From the NCBI GenBank assembly GCA_025966335.1, contig JAICRS010000003.1, positions 1-34,893 on the forward strand: DNA of 34,893 bases, written 5' to 3'. Below, piece by piece: positions 1 to 8,017 of the stretch. The DNA comes from Nocardioidaceae bacterium (GTDB taxonomy: Bacteria > Actinomycetota > Actinomycetes > Propionibacteriales > Nocardioidaceae). Position 1 is the first letter of the stretch; the number at the start of each line of letters is the position of its first letter. Made by a program: the position numbers and the translations under genes. The notes under the pieces are model-generated. The model had not been told where the DNA came from. It was given only the letters and a program-made list of their open reading frames with translations, and did not search any database.

Positions 1-156
1 CGGGCCCTCGACGGCTACCTCGAGGCCAGCCCGCTCGCCGATGGGTGGGAGGACCGGGTCGCGCTGCACCAGCTGTTCCCGCTGCTGGTGCACGCGTGCA
101 TGTTCGGCGGCGGCTACGGCGCCCGGGCCGCGGAGGCCGCCCGCTCGCTCCTCTGA
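1..156 (+). CDS. Fructosamine kinase family protein, C-terminal fragment
   Basis: Open from the left edge of the window, so only the last 51 residues are present, ending at a TGA at 154-156. The visible end has a leucine-rich helix (HQLFPLLVHACMFGGGYG) followed by a short alanine-rich tail. This matches the end of fructosamine-3-kinase/ketosamine-kinase proteins, where a Y/H-x-L-x-x-LL helix and a FGGGYG turn close the APH-like kinase fold. Family members phosphorylate the sugar part of glycated proteins or small amines so that the adduct breaks down. The ATP-binding and catalytic loops lie outside the window, so activity cannot be judged. A 54-bp palindromic repeat starts directly after the stop codon. 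Confidence 0.7.
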   Translation, partial: RALDGYLEASPLADGWEDRVALHQLFPLLVHACMFGGGYGARAAEAARSLL

Positions 157-210
157 CCGACTTGTCAGGCGGTGTGCGCGCCATAGCGGTCACAGGGCCT
201 GACAACTCGG
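157..210. repeat. 54-bp palindromic element, copy A
   Basis: The ends CCGACTTGTCAG and CTGACAACTCGG are inverted copies of each other over 12 bp with one mismatch. The same ends, 54 bp apart, occur at 10863-10916 with a different centre. This copy begins on the base after the fructosamine-kinase stop codon and ends just before the regulator-box region of the response-regulator gene. The extended arms TTGTCAGGC (162-170) and GCCTGACAA (197-205) could form a hairpin and might help end upstream transcription. It looks like a small non-autonomous REP/MITE-type element. Confidence 0.7.
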
Positions 211-213
211 GGT

Positions 214-229
214 TCAGGCGCGTCTCAGG
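214..229 (+). promoter_or_regulatory. Candidate response-regulator box upstream of the two-component genes
   Basis: TCAG occurs at 214 and 225, 11 bp apart, within TCAG-N5-TC-TCAG. The same arrangement, TCAG-N5-TC-TCAG, is found at 2377-2391 in front of the HtrA gene. OmpR-family regulators bind direct repeats spaced by about one helical turn, so this is a plausible autoregulatory site placed just upstream of the presumed -10 at 239-244. Confidence 0.5.
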
Positions 230-238
230 TCCACCTGG

Positions 239-244
239 CACGCT
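239..244 (+). promoter_or_regulatory. Putative -10 hexamer CACGCT, leaderless start
   Basis: CACGCT lies exactly 6 nt before the GTG at 251. The identical hexamer with identical spacing precedes the MFS gene at 19466. No Shine-Dalgarno sequence is seen before the GTG, which fits a leaderless mRNA. No convincing -35 is visible, consistent with activator dependence. Confidence 0.4.
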
Positions 245-250
245 AGGGGC

Positions 251-964
251 GTGGCTCCCACCAGCTCCGACCAGCAGACCCACCGGGTCCTGGTCGTCGA
301 CGACGACCGCGCCGTGCGCGAGTCGCTGCGCCGTTCCCTGGAGTTCAACGGCTACCAGGTGGCCCTGGCAAGCGACGGGGCCGAGGCGCTGGCGAGCATC
401 GGCGGCAACCCACCGGACGCCCTGGTGATCGACGTGATGATGCCGCGGTTGGACGGCATCGAGACCACCCGCGCGCTGCGCACCGCCGGCAACGACCTGC
501 CGATCCTGGTGCTCACCGCCCGCGACTCGGTGGGTGACCGGGTCGAGGGCCTCGACGCCGGCGCCGACGACTACCTGACCAAGCCGTTCGCGCTCGAGGA
601 GCTGCTGGCACGGCTGCGCGCGCTGCTGCGCCGGGCCCAGGTGCCCGAGGAGGACGACACCGACGAGGTGCTCTCCTTCTCCGACCTCACCCTCAACCCG
701 GCCACCCGGGAGGTACGCCGCGGCGAGCGTGCGATCGACCTGACCCGCACCGAGTTCACCCTGCTCGAGATGTTCCTGCGCCGGCCGCGTCGGGTGCTGG
801 ACCGCTCGTTCATCCTCGAGGAGGTGTGGGGCTACGACTTCCCGACCACCGCGAACTCGCTCGAGGTCTACGTCGGCTACCTGCGCCGCAAGACCGAGGC
901 CGGGGACGAGCCGCGCCTGATCCACACCGTGCGCGGCGTCGGCTACGTGCTCAAGGAAGGCTGA
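251..964 (+). CDS. OmpR/PhoB-family response regulator (MprA-like)
   Basis: 237 residues, GTG start. An N-terminal receiver domain (about residues 11-125) carries the acidic pocket DDD at 17-19, the phospho-acceptor Asp61 in VIDVMMP, Thr89 and Lys111 in the TKPF motif. A C-terminal winged-helix DNA-binding domain (about 142-235) ends with the typical VRGVGYVL. It is thus a complete phosphorylation-dependent transcription factor. The stop overlaps the start of the histidine kinase gene (TGATG), so the two are translationally coupled. The order regulator-kinase-HtrA protease is that of mycobacterial mprA-mprB-pepD, where the system answers envelope stress. A paired TCAG repeat upstream suggests autoregulation. 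The MprA label is by synteny and domain type, not proven orthology. Confidence 0.93.
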   Translation: MAPTSSDQQTHRVLVVDDDRAVRESLRRSLEFNGYQVALASDGAEALASIGGNPPDALVIDVMMPRLDGIETTRALRTAGNDLPILVLTARDSVGDRVEGLDAGADDYLTKPFALEELLARLRALLRRAQVPEEDDTDEVLSFSDLTLNPATREVRRGERAIDLTRTEFTLLEMFLRRPRRVLDRSFILEEVWGYDFPTTANSLEVYVGYLRRKTEAGDEPRLIHTVRGVGYVLKEG

Positions 965-2361
965 TGGGCCTGCACTACAGGCGGTCGCTGGCGAGCCGGG
1001 TCACGTTGCTCGCCACGATCGCGGTCGGTCTCGCCGTCGCCTTCGTCGCCGCGGCGGCCTTCATCACCGTCCGGGTGCAGATGTACGACACGCTCGACGA
1101 GTCGCTGCTGACCCGAGCATCAGCGGCGGCCGAGTCCGAGGCGCTCAGCGTGCTGACCGCGCAGAACGTGCCCTCCTGGACGCTGGGTGCGGCCGACGTG
1201 CGGATCGGCTTCATCGACGCCTCCGGGGACATCCGCACCGTGGGTCGGGCCCGGGACTCGGTGGATCTGGGCACACCGGAGCTCGCGGTGGCCCGCGGCC
1301 AGGCCCGTTACTCGCTGCGCACCATCGCCAGCGAGGACGGCCGCTACCGGGTGGTGGCCGTGCCCACCCAGGAGGCCGGGGTCGCCCTCGTGCTGGCCCA
1401 GTCCCTGGAGTCCACCGAGCGCACGCTGGAGAAGCTCGGCATCGTGCTGCTGATCTTCGGCGTGGCCGGGGTGGTCGGCGCAGCGCTGGCCGGCTGGGCC
1501 GTGGCCCGCAACGGCTTGCGACCGGTTCGCCGGCTGACCACCGCCGCCGAGGACATCGCCCGCACCGAGCAGCTCGACCCGATCGAGGTGGAGGGCAACG
1601 ACGAGATCGCCCGGCTGGCCTCCGCGTTCAACGCGATGCTGGCCGCGCTCTCGGCCTCCCGGGACCGGCAACGCCAGCTCGTCGCCGACGCCGGCCACGA
1701 GCTGCGCACCCCGCTCACCTCGCTGCGCACGAACCTGGACCTGTTGGTGCAGGCCGACAAGCGCGGTGGACTCTCCGAGCGCTCCCGCAACGAGCTCCTC
1801 GAGGACGTCCGGTTCCAGATCGAGGAGCTGACCACGCTGATCGGTGACCTGGTCGAGCTCGCCCGCGACGAGCCGCTGCCGGTCGCGGTGGAGGCCGTGG
1901 ACCTGGCCGAGATCGCCGACCGTGCGGTTGCCCGGGTACGACGACGCGCCCCGAGCCTGGACTTCCAGGTGCACACGAACCCGTGGTGGGTCACCGGCGA
2001 GCCGCACGCCCTGGAACGGGCGCTGACCAACCTGCTCGACAACGCCGCCAAGTGGAGCCCGCCGCTCGGCGTGGTCACGGTCACCCTCGACCAGGGCACG
2101 CTGATGGTCGCCGACCAGGGGCACGGCATCGCCGAGGAGGACCTGCCGCACGTGTTCGACCGGTTCTACCGCTCGAAGGAGTCCCGGACGATGCCCGGAT
2201 CCGGACTCGGCCTGGCGATCGTGCGCCAGATCGTCGAGCGGCACGGCGGGTCGGTGCGCGCGGGACGCTGGGACGACGGCGGCGCCGCGTTCTGGGTGGA
2301 GATCCCCGGTGCCGCCGACCAGCGTGAGCCCGCGGCGGACGAGGTCAGCCGGCTTTCCTGA
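964..2361 (+). CDS. Sensor histidine kinase (MprB-like)
   Basis: 465 residues from the ATG overlapping the regulator stop codon. The open frame continues upstream, but the coupled ATG is preferred because the protein then begins with a short basic segment and a membrane helix. TM1 is about residues 14-37, an extracytoplasmic sensor region about 38-157, TM2 about 158-180, and a HAMP linker follows to about 233. The HisKA H-box ADAGHELRTPLTSLR places the phosphorylated His at 245. The ATPase domain has the N-box NLLDNAAKWS (357-366), the G1 box ADQGHGIA and the G2 box GSGLGLAIV. All kinase motifs are intact. It should phosphorylate the adjacent regulator. The downstream HtrA gene is a likely target and possible feedback partner, as in MprAB-PepD. 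Confidence 0.93.
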   Translation: MGLHYRRSLASRVTLLATIAVGLAVAFVAAAAFITVRVQMYDTLDESLLTRASAAAESEALSVLTAQNVPSWTLGAADVRIGFIDASGDIRTVGRARDSVDLGTPELAVARGQARYSLRTIASEDGRYRVVAVPTQEAGVALVLAQSLESTERTLEKLGIVLLIFGVAGVVGAALAGWAVARNGLRPVRRLTTAAEDIARTEQLDPIEVEGNDEIARLASAFNAMLAALSASRDRQRQLVADAGHELRTPLTSLRTNLDLLVQADKRGGLSERSRNELLEDVRFQIEELTTLIGDLVELARDEPLPVAVEAVDLAEIADRAVARVRRRAPSLDFQVHTNPWWVTGEPHALERALTNLLDNAAKWSPPLGVVTVTLDQGTLMVADQGHGIAEEDLPHVFDRFYRSKESRTMPGSGLGLAIVRQIVERHGGSVRAGRWDDGGAAFWVEIPGAADQREPAADEVSRLS

Positions 2362-2376
2362 GGTCTTGTCCTCCCA

Positions 2377-2396
2377 TCAGCGCAGTCTCAGCGCAG
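2377..2396 (+). promoter_or_regulatory. Direct repeat TCAGCGCAG x2 upstream of HtrA gene
   Basis: TCAGCGCAG is perfectly repeated at 2377-2385 and 2388-2396, 11 bp apart. The shared pattern TCAG-N5-TC-TCAG is also found at 214-228 upstream of the response regulator. This supports direct control of the protease gene by that regulator. It sits 18 bp before the ATG at 2414. Confidence 0.6.
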
Positions 2397-2413
2397 GTTA
2401 AGGAACGACAGGC

Positions 2414-3754
2414 ATGCTCGTAGGTATGAGCGAGCCGAACCACAACCAGGAACACGACGACACCCAGCGGATCCCGACGGCGGAGAACGTGCACCGCTAC
2501 GGCCCCCCTGAGCAGTCACCTGCTCCTGGGGCGAGCGCGCCCCCGCCGTACTCCTCGCCCGGCCCCTACGGGGCACGCCAGCCGGAGCCGTTCGGTTACC
2601 ACCCTGCTCCTCAGGAGCAGCGGCCTTCGCGGCCGGGGGGCGCGTTCACCGCCGGCCTGCTCGCCGCAGCGCTGATGGTCGGCGGCCTCGGTGGCCTCGC
2701 CGGTGCGGCCGGTTTCGCCACGGTCGACTACCTCAACGACGACAGCACCCCGGCAACCACCGCCGCGAGCCCGACGAACTCCGTCGTCTCCGACCGCGAG
2801 GACAGCCCCGCCGAGCCCGGCTCCGTGCAGGACGTCGCGGACTCGGTGCTCCCCTCGGTGGTCAAGATCAACGTCCGCGGCCCCCAGGGCGTCGGCTCCG
2901 GGTCCGGGATCATCCTCAGCTCCGACGGCGAGATCCTGACCAACAACCACGTGGTCGAGGTGGCCGCCGAGGGCGGAGCCATCTCGGTGAACTTCAACGA
3001 CGGCTCCGCGGCCCGCGCCGAGATCGTCGGGACCGACCCGATCACCGACCTCGCCGTGATCAAGGCGCAGGACGTCTCCGGCCTCACGCCGGCGACGCTC
3101 GGGGAGTCGGGGAACCTCGACGTCGGCGAGGAGGTGATCGCGATCGGTTCGCCGTTCGGGCTCGAGGCGACCGTGACCAGCGGGATCGTCTCCGCGCTGA
3201 ACCGGCCGGTCTCGGTCGGCTCCGGCAACCCGAATGCGATGGAGACGACGTACCCGGCGATCCAGACCGACGCCGCGATCAACCCCGGCAACTCCGGCGG
3301 TCCGCTGGTCAACATGCAGGGCGAGGTCGTCGGCGTGAACTCGTCGATCCGCAGCTCCAGCTCGATGGGCGAGGGTGGGTCGATCGGGCTCGGCTTCGCG
3401 ATCCCACTCGACAAGGTGCTGCCGATCGTCGAGCAGCTCCGCAACGGTGAGGCCCCGACCCACGCCCGGCTCGGAGTGACCGTCATCGACGCCACCAGCG
3501 AGAACGGTCTGCTGACCGGCGCCGGGATCCGCAGCGTGAACGAGGGGTCCGCAGCCGACGAGGCCGGCCTGGAGCGCGGCGACGTGGTCACCAAGGTCGG
3601 CGAGGACCTGATCTCCGGCTCGGAGTCCCTGGTCGCCACCATCCGCGGTTACCGTCCCGGTGAGACGGTCACCCTGACCGTCGTCCGCGACGGTGACCAG
3701 ACCGAGACCCTCGAGGTCACCCTGGACAGCGACGAGGGAGCTCCCCTCTCCTGA
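2414..3754 (+). CDS. Membrane-anchored HtrA/DegP-type serine protease with PDZ domain (PepD-like)
   Basis: 446 residues. The ATG at 2414 has AAGGAA with 8-nt spacing; an ATG four codons later (2426) is possible but lacks a spaced ribosome site. The N-terminus is a Pro-rich cytoplasmic tail (about 1-76), then one hydrophobic segment (about 77-100) that should anchor the protein facing outward. The trypsin-like domain shows His179 (TNNHVVE), Asp212 (PITDLAVIKA) and Ser294 (NPGNSGGPLVN), a complete triad. A C-terminal PDZ domain covers about 350-440. Such enzymes degrade or remodel misfolded exported proteins and can feed back on envelope-stress signalling. It follows the two-component genes by 52 bp and has its own regulator-box repeat. 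The long Pro/Tyr/Gln-rich cytosolic tail is typical of actinobacterial HtrA proteins. Confidence 0.93.
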   Translation: MLVGMSEPNHNQEHDDTQRIPTAENVHRYGPPEQSPAPGASAPPPYSSPGPYGARQPEPFGYHPAPQEQRPSRPGGAFTAGLLAAALMVGGLGGLAGAAGFATVDYLNDDSTPATTAASPTNSVVSDREDSPAEPGSVQDVADSVLPSVVKINVRGPQGVGSGSGIILSSDGEILTNNHVVEVAAEGGAISVNFNDGSAARAEIVGTDPITDLAVIKAQDVSGLTPATLGESGNLDVGEEVIAIGSPFGLEATVTSGIVSALNRPVSVGSGNPNAMETTYPAIQTDAAINPGNSGGPLVNMQGEVVGVNSSIRSSSSMGEGGSIGLGFAIPLDKVLPIVEQLRNGEAPTHARLGVTVIDATSENGLLTGAGIRSVNEGSAADEAGLERGDVVTKVGEDLISGSESLVATIRGYRPGETVTLTVVRDGDQTETLEVTLDSDEGAPLS

Positions 3755-3765
3755 GTCGCTCTCAT

Positions 3766-3801
3766 CTGGCCCGTCGACGTCCCCGGTGGTCGGCGGGCCA
3801 G
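3766..3801 (+). terminator. Hairpin terminator after HtrA gene
   Basis: CTGGCCCG-T-CGAC (3766-3778) pairs with GTCG-G-CGGGCCAG (3789-3801) over 13 bp including one G-U pair, with a 10-nt loop. It begins 11 bp after the HtrA stop codon. No U-tract follows, which is common for actinobacterial terminators. It may work from both strands. Confidence 0.6.
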
Positions 3802-3807
3802 TCCGAC

Positions 3808-3848
3808 CCGGTGGCCGGCGCGTGAAGGACGGCCGTGCCGGCCACCGG
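3808..3848 (-). terminator. Hairpin terminator after the PhzE-like gene
   Basis: CCGGTGGCCGGC (3808-3819) and GCCGGCCACCGG (3837-3848) are perfect 12-bp inverted repeats with a 17-nt loop. They lie 7 bp beyond the stop codon of the convergent minus-strand gene. Together with the hairpin at 3766-3801 this separates two converging transcription units. Confidence 0.6.
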
Positions 3849-3855
3849 TTGGGTC

Positions 3856-5751
3856 TCAGGTGAGCAGCTCGAGGACCAGGTCGTGGATCAGCTCGTAACC
3901 GTGCTCGGTGAGGATCGACTCGGCGTGGAACTGCACACCCCGGTAATGCGGACCGCTCACCATGTGGATGTCGCCCGTCACCGGGTCGGCAGAGGCTCGG
4001 ACGCCCTCGGGCAGGCCGCGGCGCGCGCGGCCGACGAACGTGTTGTAGAAGCCGACGTTCTCCTCGCGGCCCTCGAGGTCGACCCGCGACTGGGTTCCCT
4101 GGAAGACGATGTCCTTGTAGTCCAGGTCGATCCCGAGCCTGCCGCACAGCACCTGGTGGCCCAGGCAGACCGACAGGAACGGGCGGCCGGAGGCCAGCAG
4201 GTCATCGACCGCGGCCCCGAACGTCGCGATCTTGGGGTGGTCGGCCGCGCGCGGGTCACCCGGTCCGGGTCCGATGATCACCAGGTCGAAGCCGTCGAGC
4301 GCCCCGGCGGCGTACTCCTCGTGGCGGACCACGGTGGAGGTCATCCCCATCACCGCGAGCAGGTGCCGGAGCATGTTCACGAAGTCGTCCTCACCGTCGA
4401 GGATGACCGCGCTCTTGCCCTTCAGCTCCGGCGCCGGCGGTGACCCGCCCTGGTCGGTGAGCCAGAACTTGCTGAGCCTCTGGTTGCGCGAGTTGAGCGC
4501 GATCAGTACGTCCTCGTCGCGGGACAGCTCCGCGATCCCGTCGGGAGCCGAGCCCGCCGGGGGCACCAGCCCGAACGCGGTCAGGATGCCCCCGGCCTTG
4601 GCATGCGTCTCGGCCACCTCGGAGGCGGCCACGGAGTCCCGCACGAGAGTTGCTCCGGCCGTCACCTTGAGCGAACCGTCCGGCGCGACGTCCGCGGTGC
4701 GGATCACGATCGGTGAGTCGGCTGTCGGTCGGCCCTCGGCGTCGCGGCCGAGCAGGGCCAGGGCGGCGCCGTAGTAGCCACGCCCTTCGGGCTCGTACTT
4801 CTTGATCAGCCGGCACGCGTTCTCCACCGGTGACCCGGTGACCGTGGCCGCGTACATGGTGTCGCGCAGCACCTCGCGGACGTCGCGTGAGGTCCGGCCG
4901 GCGAGCAGGTACTCGGTGTGCACCAGGTGGGTCATCGGCTTGAGGAACGGGCCGAGCACCTGGCCGCCCTCGTTGCAGATGTCGCACATCATCTTCAGCT
5001 CCTCGTCGACGACCATGAAGAGCTCGTAGATCTCCTTCTCGTCGGCGAGGAACTCCAGCAGGGCCCGCTTCCGCTCCGCCGCGTCGTCGTGGCCCTTGAG
5101 CCGGAAGGTGCCGCTGATCGGGTTCATCCGCACGTCACCGCCGTGCACGCTGACGTGCCGCTCCGGGCTCGCGCCGATCAGGAACCGGTCGCCGGTGAAG
5201 AAGCAGTAGGTCCAGTAGGCGCCGCGCTCGCTCTCGAGCAACCGGCGGAACACGGTCAGCGCCTTGCGTGCGTCCCAGTCCGCCACCTTCGCCCGGTAGT
5301 GCCGGCCGACGACCAGGTTCGCGCCCTCGCCATGGCCGATCTCGTCCTTGATGATCCGATCCACCACGGCGCCGTACTCGTCGTCGTCGGTCTCGAAGCC
5401 GCCCCGGTCCTCGAACTCGATCGGCTCGTCGGGCAGTGCTCGCAGGACCTCGTCGAGCGGCACCTCGGTCTCGGACTCGACTCGCACGACGGTCAGCGGC
5501 GTGCCGTCGTCGTGGGCCTCGAAGCCGCGCTCGGAGACCTTCCGGAACGGGATCGCGAGCAGCCGGTCGAAGCGTCGCCCGGCCTCCGGTGTGCCGTCCT
5601 CGAGGGGTACGTCGGAGAGCCGCTCGACCTCGCTGCGGGACCCACCGACCAGGGTGACCGTGCTGGAGTCGCGGAGCCGGATCGCCGCCCAGGCCTCGTG
5701 CACCTGCAGCGCCTCGAGCATGGCTTCGGCGGTGCGGGCGGCCGTGTTCAT
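3856..5751 (-). CDS. PhzE-like fused anthranilate/ADIC synthase (chorismate-binding domain + glutamine amidotransferase)
   Basis: 631 residues, ATG at 5749-5751. The first ~400 residues are a TrpE/PhzE-type chorismate-binding domain with GASPERHV, MNPISGTF, an EELKMM segment and TVTGSPVENAC. The last ~190 residues are a class I glutamine amidotransferase with GPGPGDP, nucleophile Cys529 in SVCLGHQ, and His609/Glu611 in QFHAES. Ammonia from glutamine would be used to aminate chorismate. PhzE makes 2-amino-2-deoxyisochorismate, while TrpEG-type relatives go on to anthranilate. The size, the domain order and the EELFMVVDEELKMM-type helix resemble PhzE more than split TrpE/TrpG, but sequence alone does not settle the product. 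No other trp or phz genes are in the window. It is probably transcribed alone, from a leaderless start. Confidence 0.85.
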   Translation of the reverse strand: MNTAARTAEAMLEALQVHEAWAAIRLRDSSTVTLVGGSRSEVERLSDVPLEDGTPEAGRRFDRLLAIPFRKVSERGFEAHDDGTPLTVVRVESETEVPLDEVLRALPDEPIEFEDRGGFETDDDEYGAVVDRIIKDEIGHGEGANLVVGRHYRAKVADWDARKALTVFRRLLESERGAYWTYCFFTGDRFLIGASPERHVSVHGGDVRMNPISGTFRLKGHDDAAERKRALLEFLADEKEIYELFMVVDEELKMMCDICNEGGQVLGPFLKPMTHLVHTEYLLAGRTSRDVREVLRDTMYAATVTGSPVENACRLIKKYEPEGRGYYGAALALLGRDAEGRPTADSPIVIRTADVAPDGSLKVTAGATLVRDSVAASEVAETHAKAGGILTAFGLVPPAGSAPDGIAELSRDEDVLIALNSRNQRLSKFWLTDQGGSPPAPELKGKSAVILDGEDDFVNMLRHLLAVMGMTSTVVRHEEYAAGALDGFDLVIIGPGPGDPRAADHPKIATFGAAVDDLLASGRPFLSVCLGHQVLCGRLGIDLDYKDIVFQGTQSRVDLEGREENVGFYNTFVGRARRGLPEGVRASADPVTGDIHMVSGPHYRGVQFHAESILTEHGYELIHDLVLELLT

Positions 5752-5757
5752 GCCGGA

Positions 5758-5763
5758 ACGCTA
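5758..5763 (-). promoter_or_regulatory. Putative -10 TAGCGT, leaderless start of the PhzE-like gene
   Basis: Read on the minus strand, TAGCGT lies exactly 6 nt before the ATG. No purine-rich ribosome site is present before the ATG. The same spacing is seen before several other genes here, supporting a leaderless transcript independent of the upstream HelD-like gene. Confidence 0.45.
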
Positions 5764-5815
5764 CCAACGCGCGGGTCGGCGCAGGTGCCTGTCCCAAACC
5801 CGCCGAGCCCGCGGG

Positions 5816-7960
5816 CTAGGAGGAGAAGACGGTCACCATCTGCTGGGTCGCACGGGTGAGTACGACGTACAGGGTGGCTCGGCCCGTGGCGGACTCGGAC
5901 TCGATCTCCCCCGGCTCGACCACCACGATCCCGTCGAACTCCAGGCCCTTGGTGTCCAGTCCGGTCAGGACGGCGATGCGGGCGTCGAACCCGCCGCGCA
6001 CGTCGTCACCGAGCTCGTCCCAGGTGTCCAGCCAGCCCTGCACCTGCGCGCGGCGGGCGACCGGAACGACCACCCCGACCGTGCCCTCGACGGCAGAGGC
6101 GAGCTCCGCCACCGCGGCCCGGACGCCGCTCTCGAGGTCCTCGACCTGACGCTGCACCGGGTCGACGCCGGTGGAGCGCACCGCGTTGGGCAGGTCCGCG
6201 TCGAGCCCGACCCGCGAGGCGTAGGCCGCCGCGAAGTCGTAGATCTCCTTGCTGTTGCGGTAGTTCGTGGAGAGGTGGAAGTTGTGCCGCGGCTTGTCGC
6301 CGAGCGCCTCCTCCCGGGCGCGTGCCGCCTCCGCGGGGACCGGCCACGACGACTGGGCGGGATCACCCACGATCGTCCAGCTGGCGCCCCGGCCCCGGCG
6401 GCCGATCATCCGCCACTGCATCGGAGTGAGGTCCTGGGCCTCGTCCACCAGCACGTGCGCGTAGTTGTCGTCCTCGATGCGCGTCGACGTGCGCGGCCCG
6501 GTGGCGAACTCGCGGTCGCTCATCGTGGTGACCTCGGGCATGTTCTCGTCGACCAGGTGCGCCAACGGGTCCAGCTCGCGATCGATCTTCTCCGGCACGT
6601 CCCCGAGCTGGTAGCGCAGCTCGTCGAGCAGCGGCACGTCCTCCACCGACCACTCGTCCTTGCCGGCAACGGCGCCGGTGGGCGCCCACGACTTGGACAG
6701 CAGCGCCATGTCCTCCTGGGACAGCACCCCCTCGCCGACCTTGGCGAGCAGCTCGGGGTCCCGCAGCCAGCGCAGCACCTCGGTGGCGTCCAGCGCCGGC
6801 CACCAGGACAGCGCGAACTCGACGAACTCAGCACTGCCGAGCATGACGTCGATGAACTCCTCCTTGCCGCGGGCGCGGCCGCGTTCGCCGCGCACCTGCC
6901 GCCACATCGCATCGAGCAGGGTCGAGGCGACCCGCGGCAGCTGCCGGTTCCGCTTGCCCTGCGACAGCAGCTGGCGGCGCAGGGCGGCGAGCTCGCGTCC
7001 GGACAGAACGATGTTCTCGTCGCGATAGAAAACCCTGAACTCGCTGGGTGCAGAGGGCACAGCCTGCCGGGCGGTACGCCGGACCAGCTCGACCATCCGG
7101 GCGGCACCCTTCACGTCGGCCACCGCCGGGTCGTCGTGCCGGACCCCCTTGACGCCGTCGACGACCTCCCCGAGCGAGCGCAACGACACCGCGGTCTCCC
7201 CGAGCGACGGGAGGACCCGCTCGATGTAGCGCATGAAGACACCGGACGGGCCGATGATCAGCACGCCACCGGTCTCGTAGCGCCGCCGCTCCGAGTAGAG
7301 CAGGAACGCGGCCCGGTGCAGGGCGACGACGGTCTTGCCGGTTCCCGGGCCACCGGAGATCGAGACCACGCCACGCCCCGGTGCGCGGATCGCCTGGTCC
7401 TGCTCGGCCTGGATGGTGGCGACGATCGAGTGCATGCTGCGGTCGCGGGCGCGGGACAGCTGCGCCATCAGCGCACCCTCGCCGACGATCGGCAGGTCGG
7501 TCTCGGCATCCGCGTCGAGCAGGTCGTCCTCGACCGCGACCACGATCGGACCGGCACACCGCAGGACCCGTCGCCGGACCACTCCCTGGGGATCGGCGGC
7601 AGTGGCCTGGTAGAACACCGCGGCCGCCGGTGCCCGCCAGTCGATGAGCATCGAGTCGCGGTTCTCGTCGCGCAGCCCGATCCGGCCGATGTAGCGCGGT
7701 GCCTCCTCGACGTCGTCGAGGTCGAGGCGGCCGAACACCAGGCCCTCGTGCGCGGCGTTCAGTGTGGCGAGCCGTTTGGCCGCCTGGAACACCATCGCGT
7801 CCCGCTCGACGAGCCCGCCCTCGTGGCCGAGCCGGCCGCGGCCGTGGCCTTCCTTGGCCAGCGCCTCGGCGTTCCGGGCCGACTGCTCCAGCTGCAGGTA
7901 GACGCGATCCACGAACTGCTGCTCGTGGGCGATCTCCTGCTCAGCGATCTCTGCTGACAC
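5816..7960 (-). CDS. HelD-like RNA polymerase-associated ATPase/helicase
   Basis: 714 residues, GTG start at 7958-7960; GAGGAG lies upstream at a longer than ideal distance. The N-terminal ~60 residues are charged and helical, as in the HelD coiled-coil arm that enters the RNA polymerase channel. Walker A is GGPGTGKT at 203-210, and a UvrD/Rep-type Walker B with VDEAQDLTPMQW and GDPAQSSWP lies near residue 510. A C-terminal helicase-like segment with TNYRNSKEI and VLTRATQQM follows. HelD proteins clear stalled RNA polymerase from DNA, and some actinobacterial members (HelR) displace rifamycins. The rifamycin-associated palindrome known upstream of some helR genes is not seen here, so rifampicin-linked control is not supported. 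The PhzE-like gene lies 64 bp downstream on the same strand. Confidence 0.88.
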   Translation of the reverse strand: MSAEIAEQEIAHEQQFVDRVYLQLEQSARNAEALAKEGHGRGRLGHEGGLVERDAMVFQAAKRLATLNAAHEGLVFGRLDLDDVEEAPRYIGRIGLRDENRDSMLIDWRAPAAAVFYQATAADPQGVVRRRVLRCAGPIVVAVEDDLLDADAETDLPIVGEGALMAQLSRARDRSMHSIVATIQAEQDQAIRAPGRGVVSISGGPGTGKTVVALHRAAFLLYSERRRYETGGVLIIGPSGVFMRYIERVLPSLGETAVSLRSLGEVVDGVKGVRHDDPAVADVKGAARMVELVRRTARQAVPSAPSEFRVFYRDENIVLSGRELAALRRQLLSQGKRNRQLPRVASTLLDAMWRQVRGERGRARGKEEFIDVMLGSAEFVEFALSWWPALDATEVLRWLRDPELLAKVGEGVLSQEDMALLSKSWAPTGAVAGKDEWSVEDVPLLDELRYQLGDVPEKIDRELDPLAHLVDENMPEVTTMSDREFATGPRTSTRIEDDNYAHVLVDEAQDLTPMQWRMIGRRGRGASWTIVGDPAQSSWPVPAEAARAREEALGDKPRHNFHLSTNYRNSKEIYDFAAAYASRVGLDADLPNAVRSTGVDPVQRQVEDLESGVRAAVAELASAVEGTVGVVVPVARRAQVQGWLDTWDELGDDVRGGFDARIAVLTGLDTKGLEFDGIVVVEPGEIESESATGRATLYVVLTRATQQMVTVFSS

Positions 7961-8017
7961 GCGACTTCACCGTCTCCTCGACGCGTTCCGAATGAAGAAA
8001 GCAAGTCGTCAACTCTA

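Noticed and set aside
5348..7957. Very long plus-strand frame opposite the HelD-like and PhzE-like genes
   Set aside because: High GC removes stop codons on the antisense strand. The product has no domain, and the minus-strand genes carry complete motifs.
7961..8017. Rifamycin-associated element upstream of the HelD-like gene
   Set aside because: The known palindrome with GGGGCTTGC and GCAAGCCCC arms is not present; only a small terminator hairpin of the neighbouring gene is seen.
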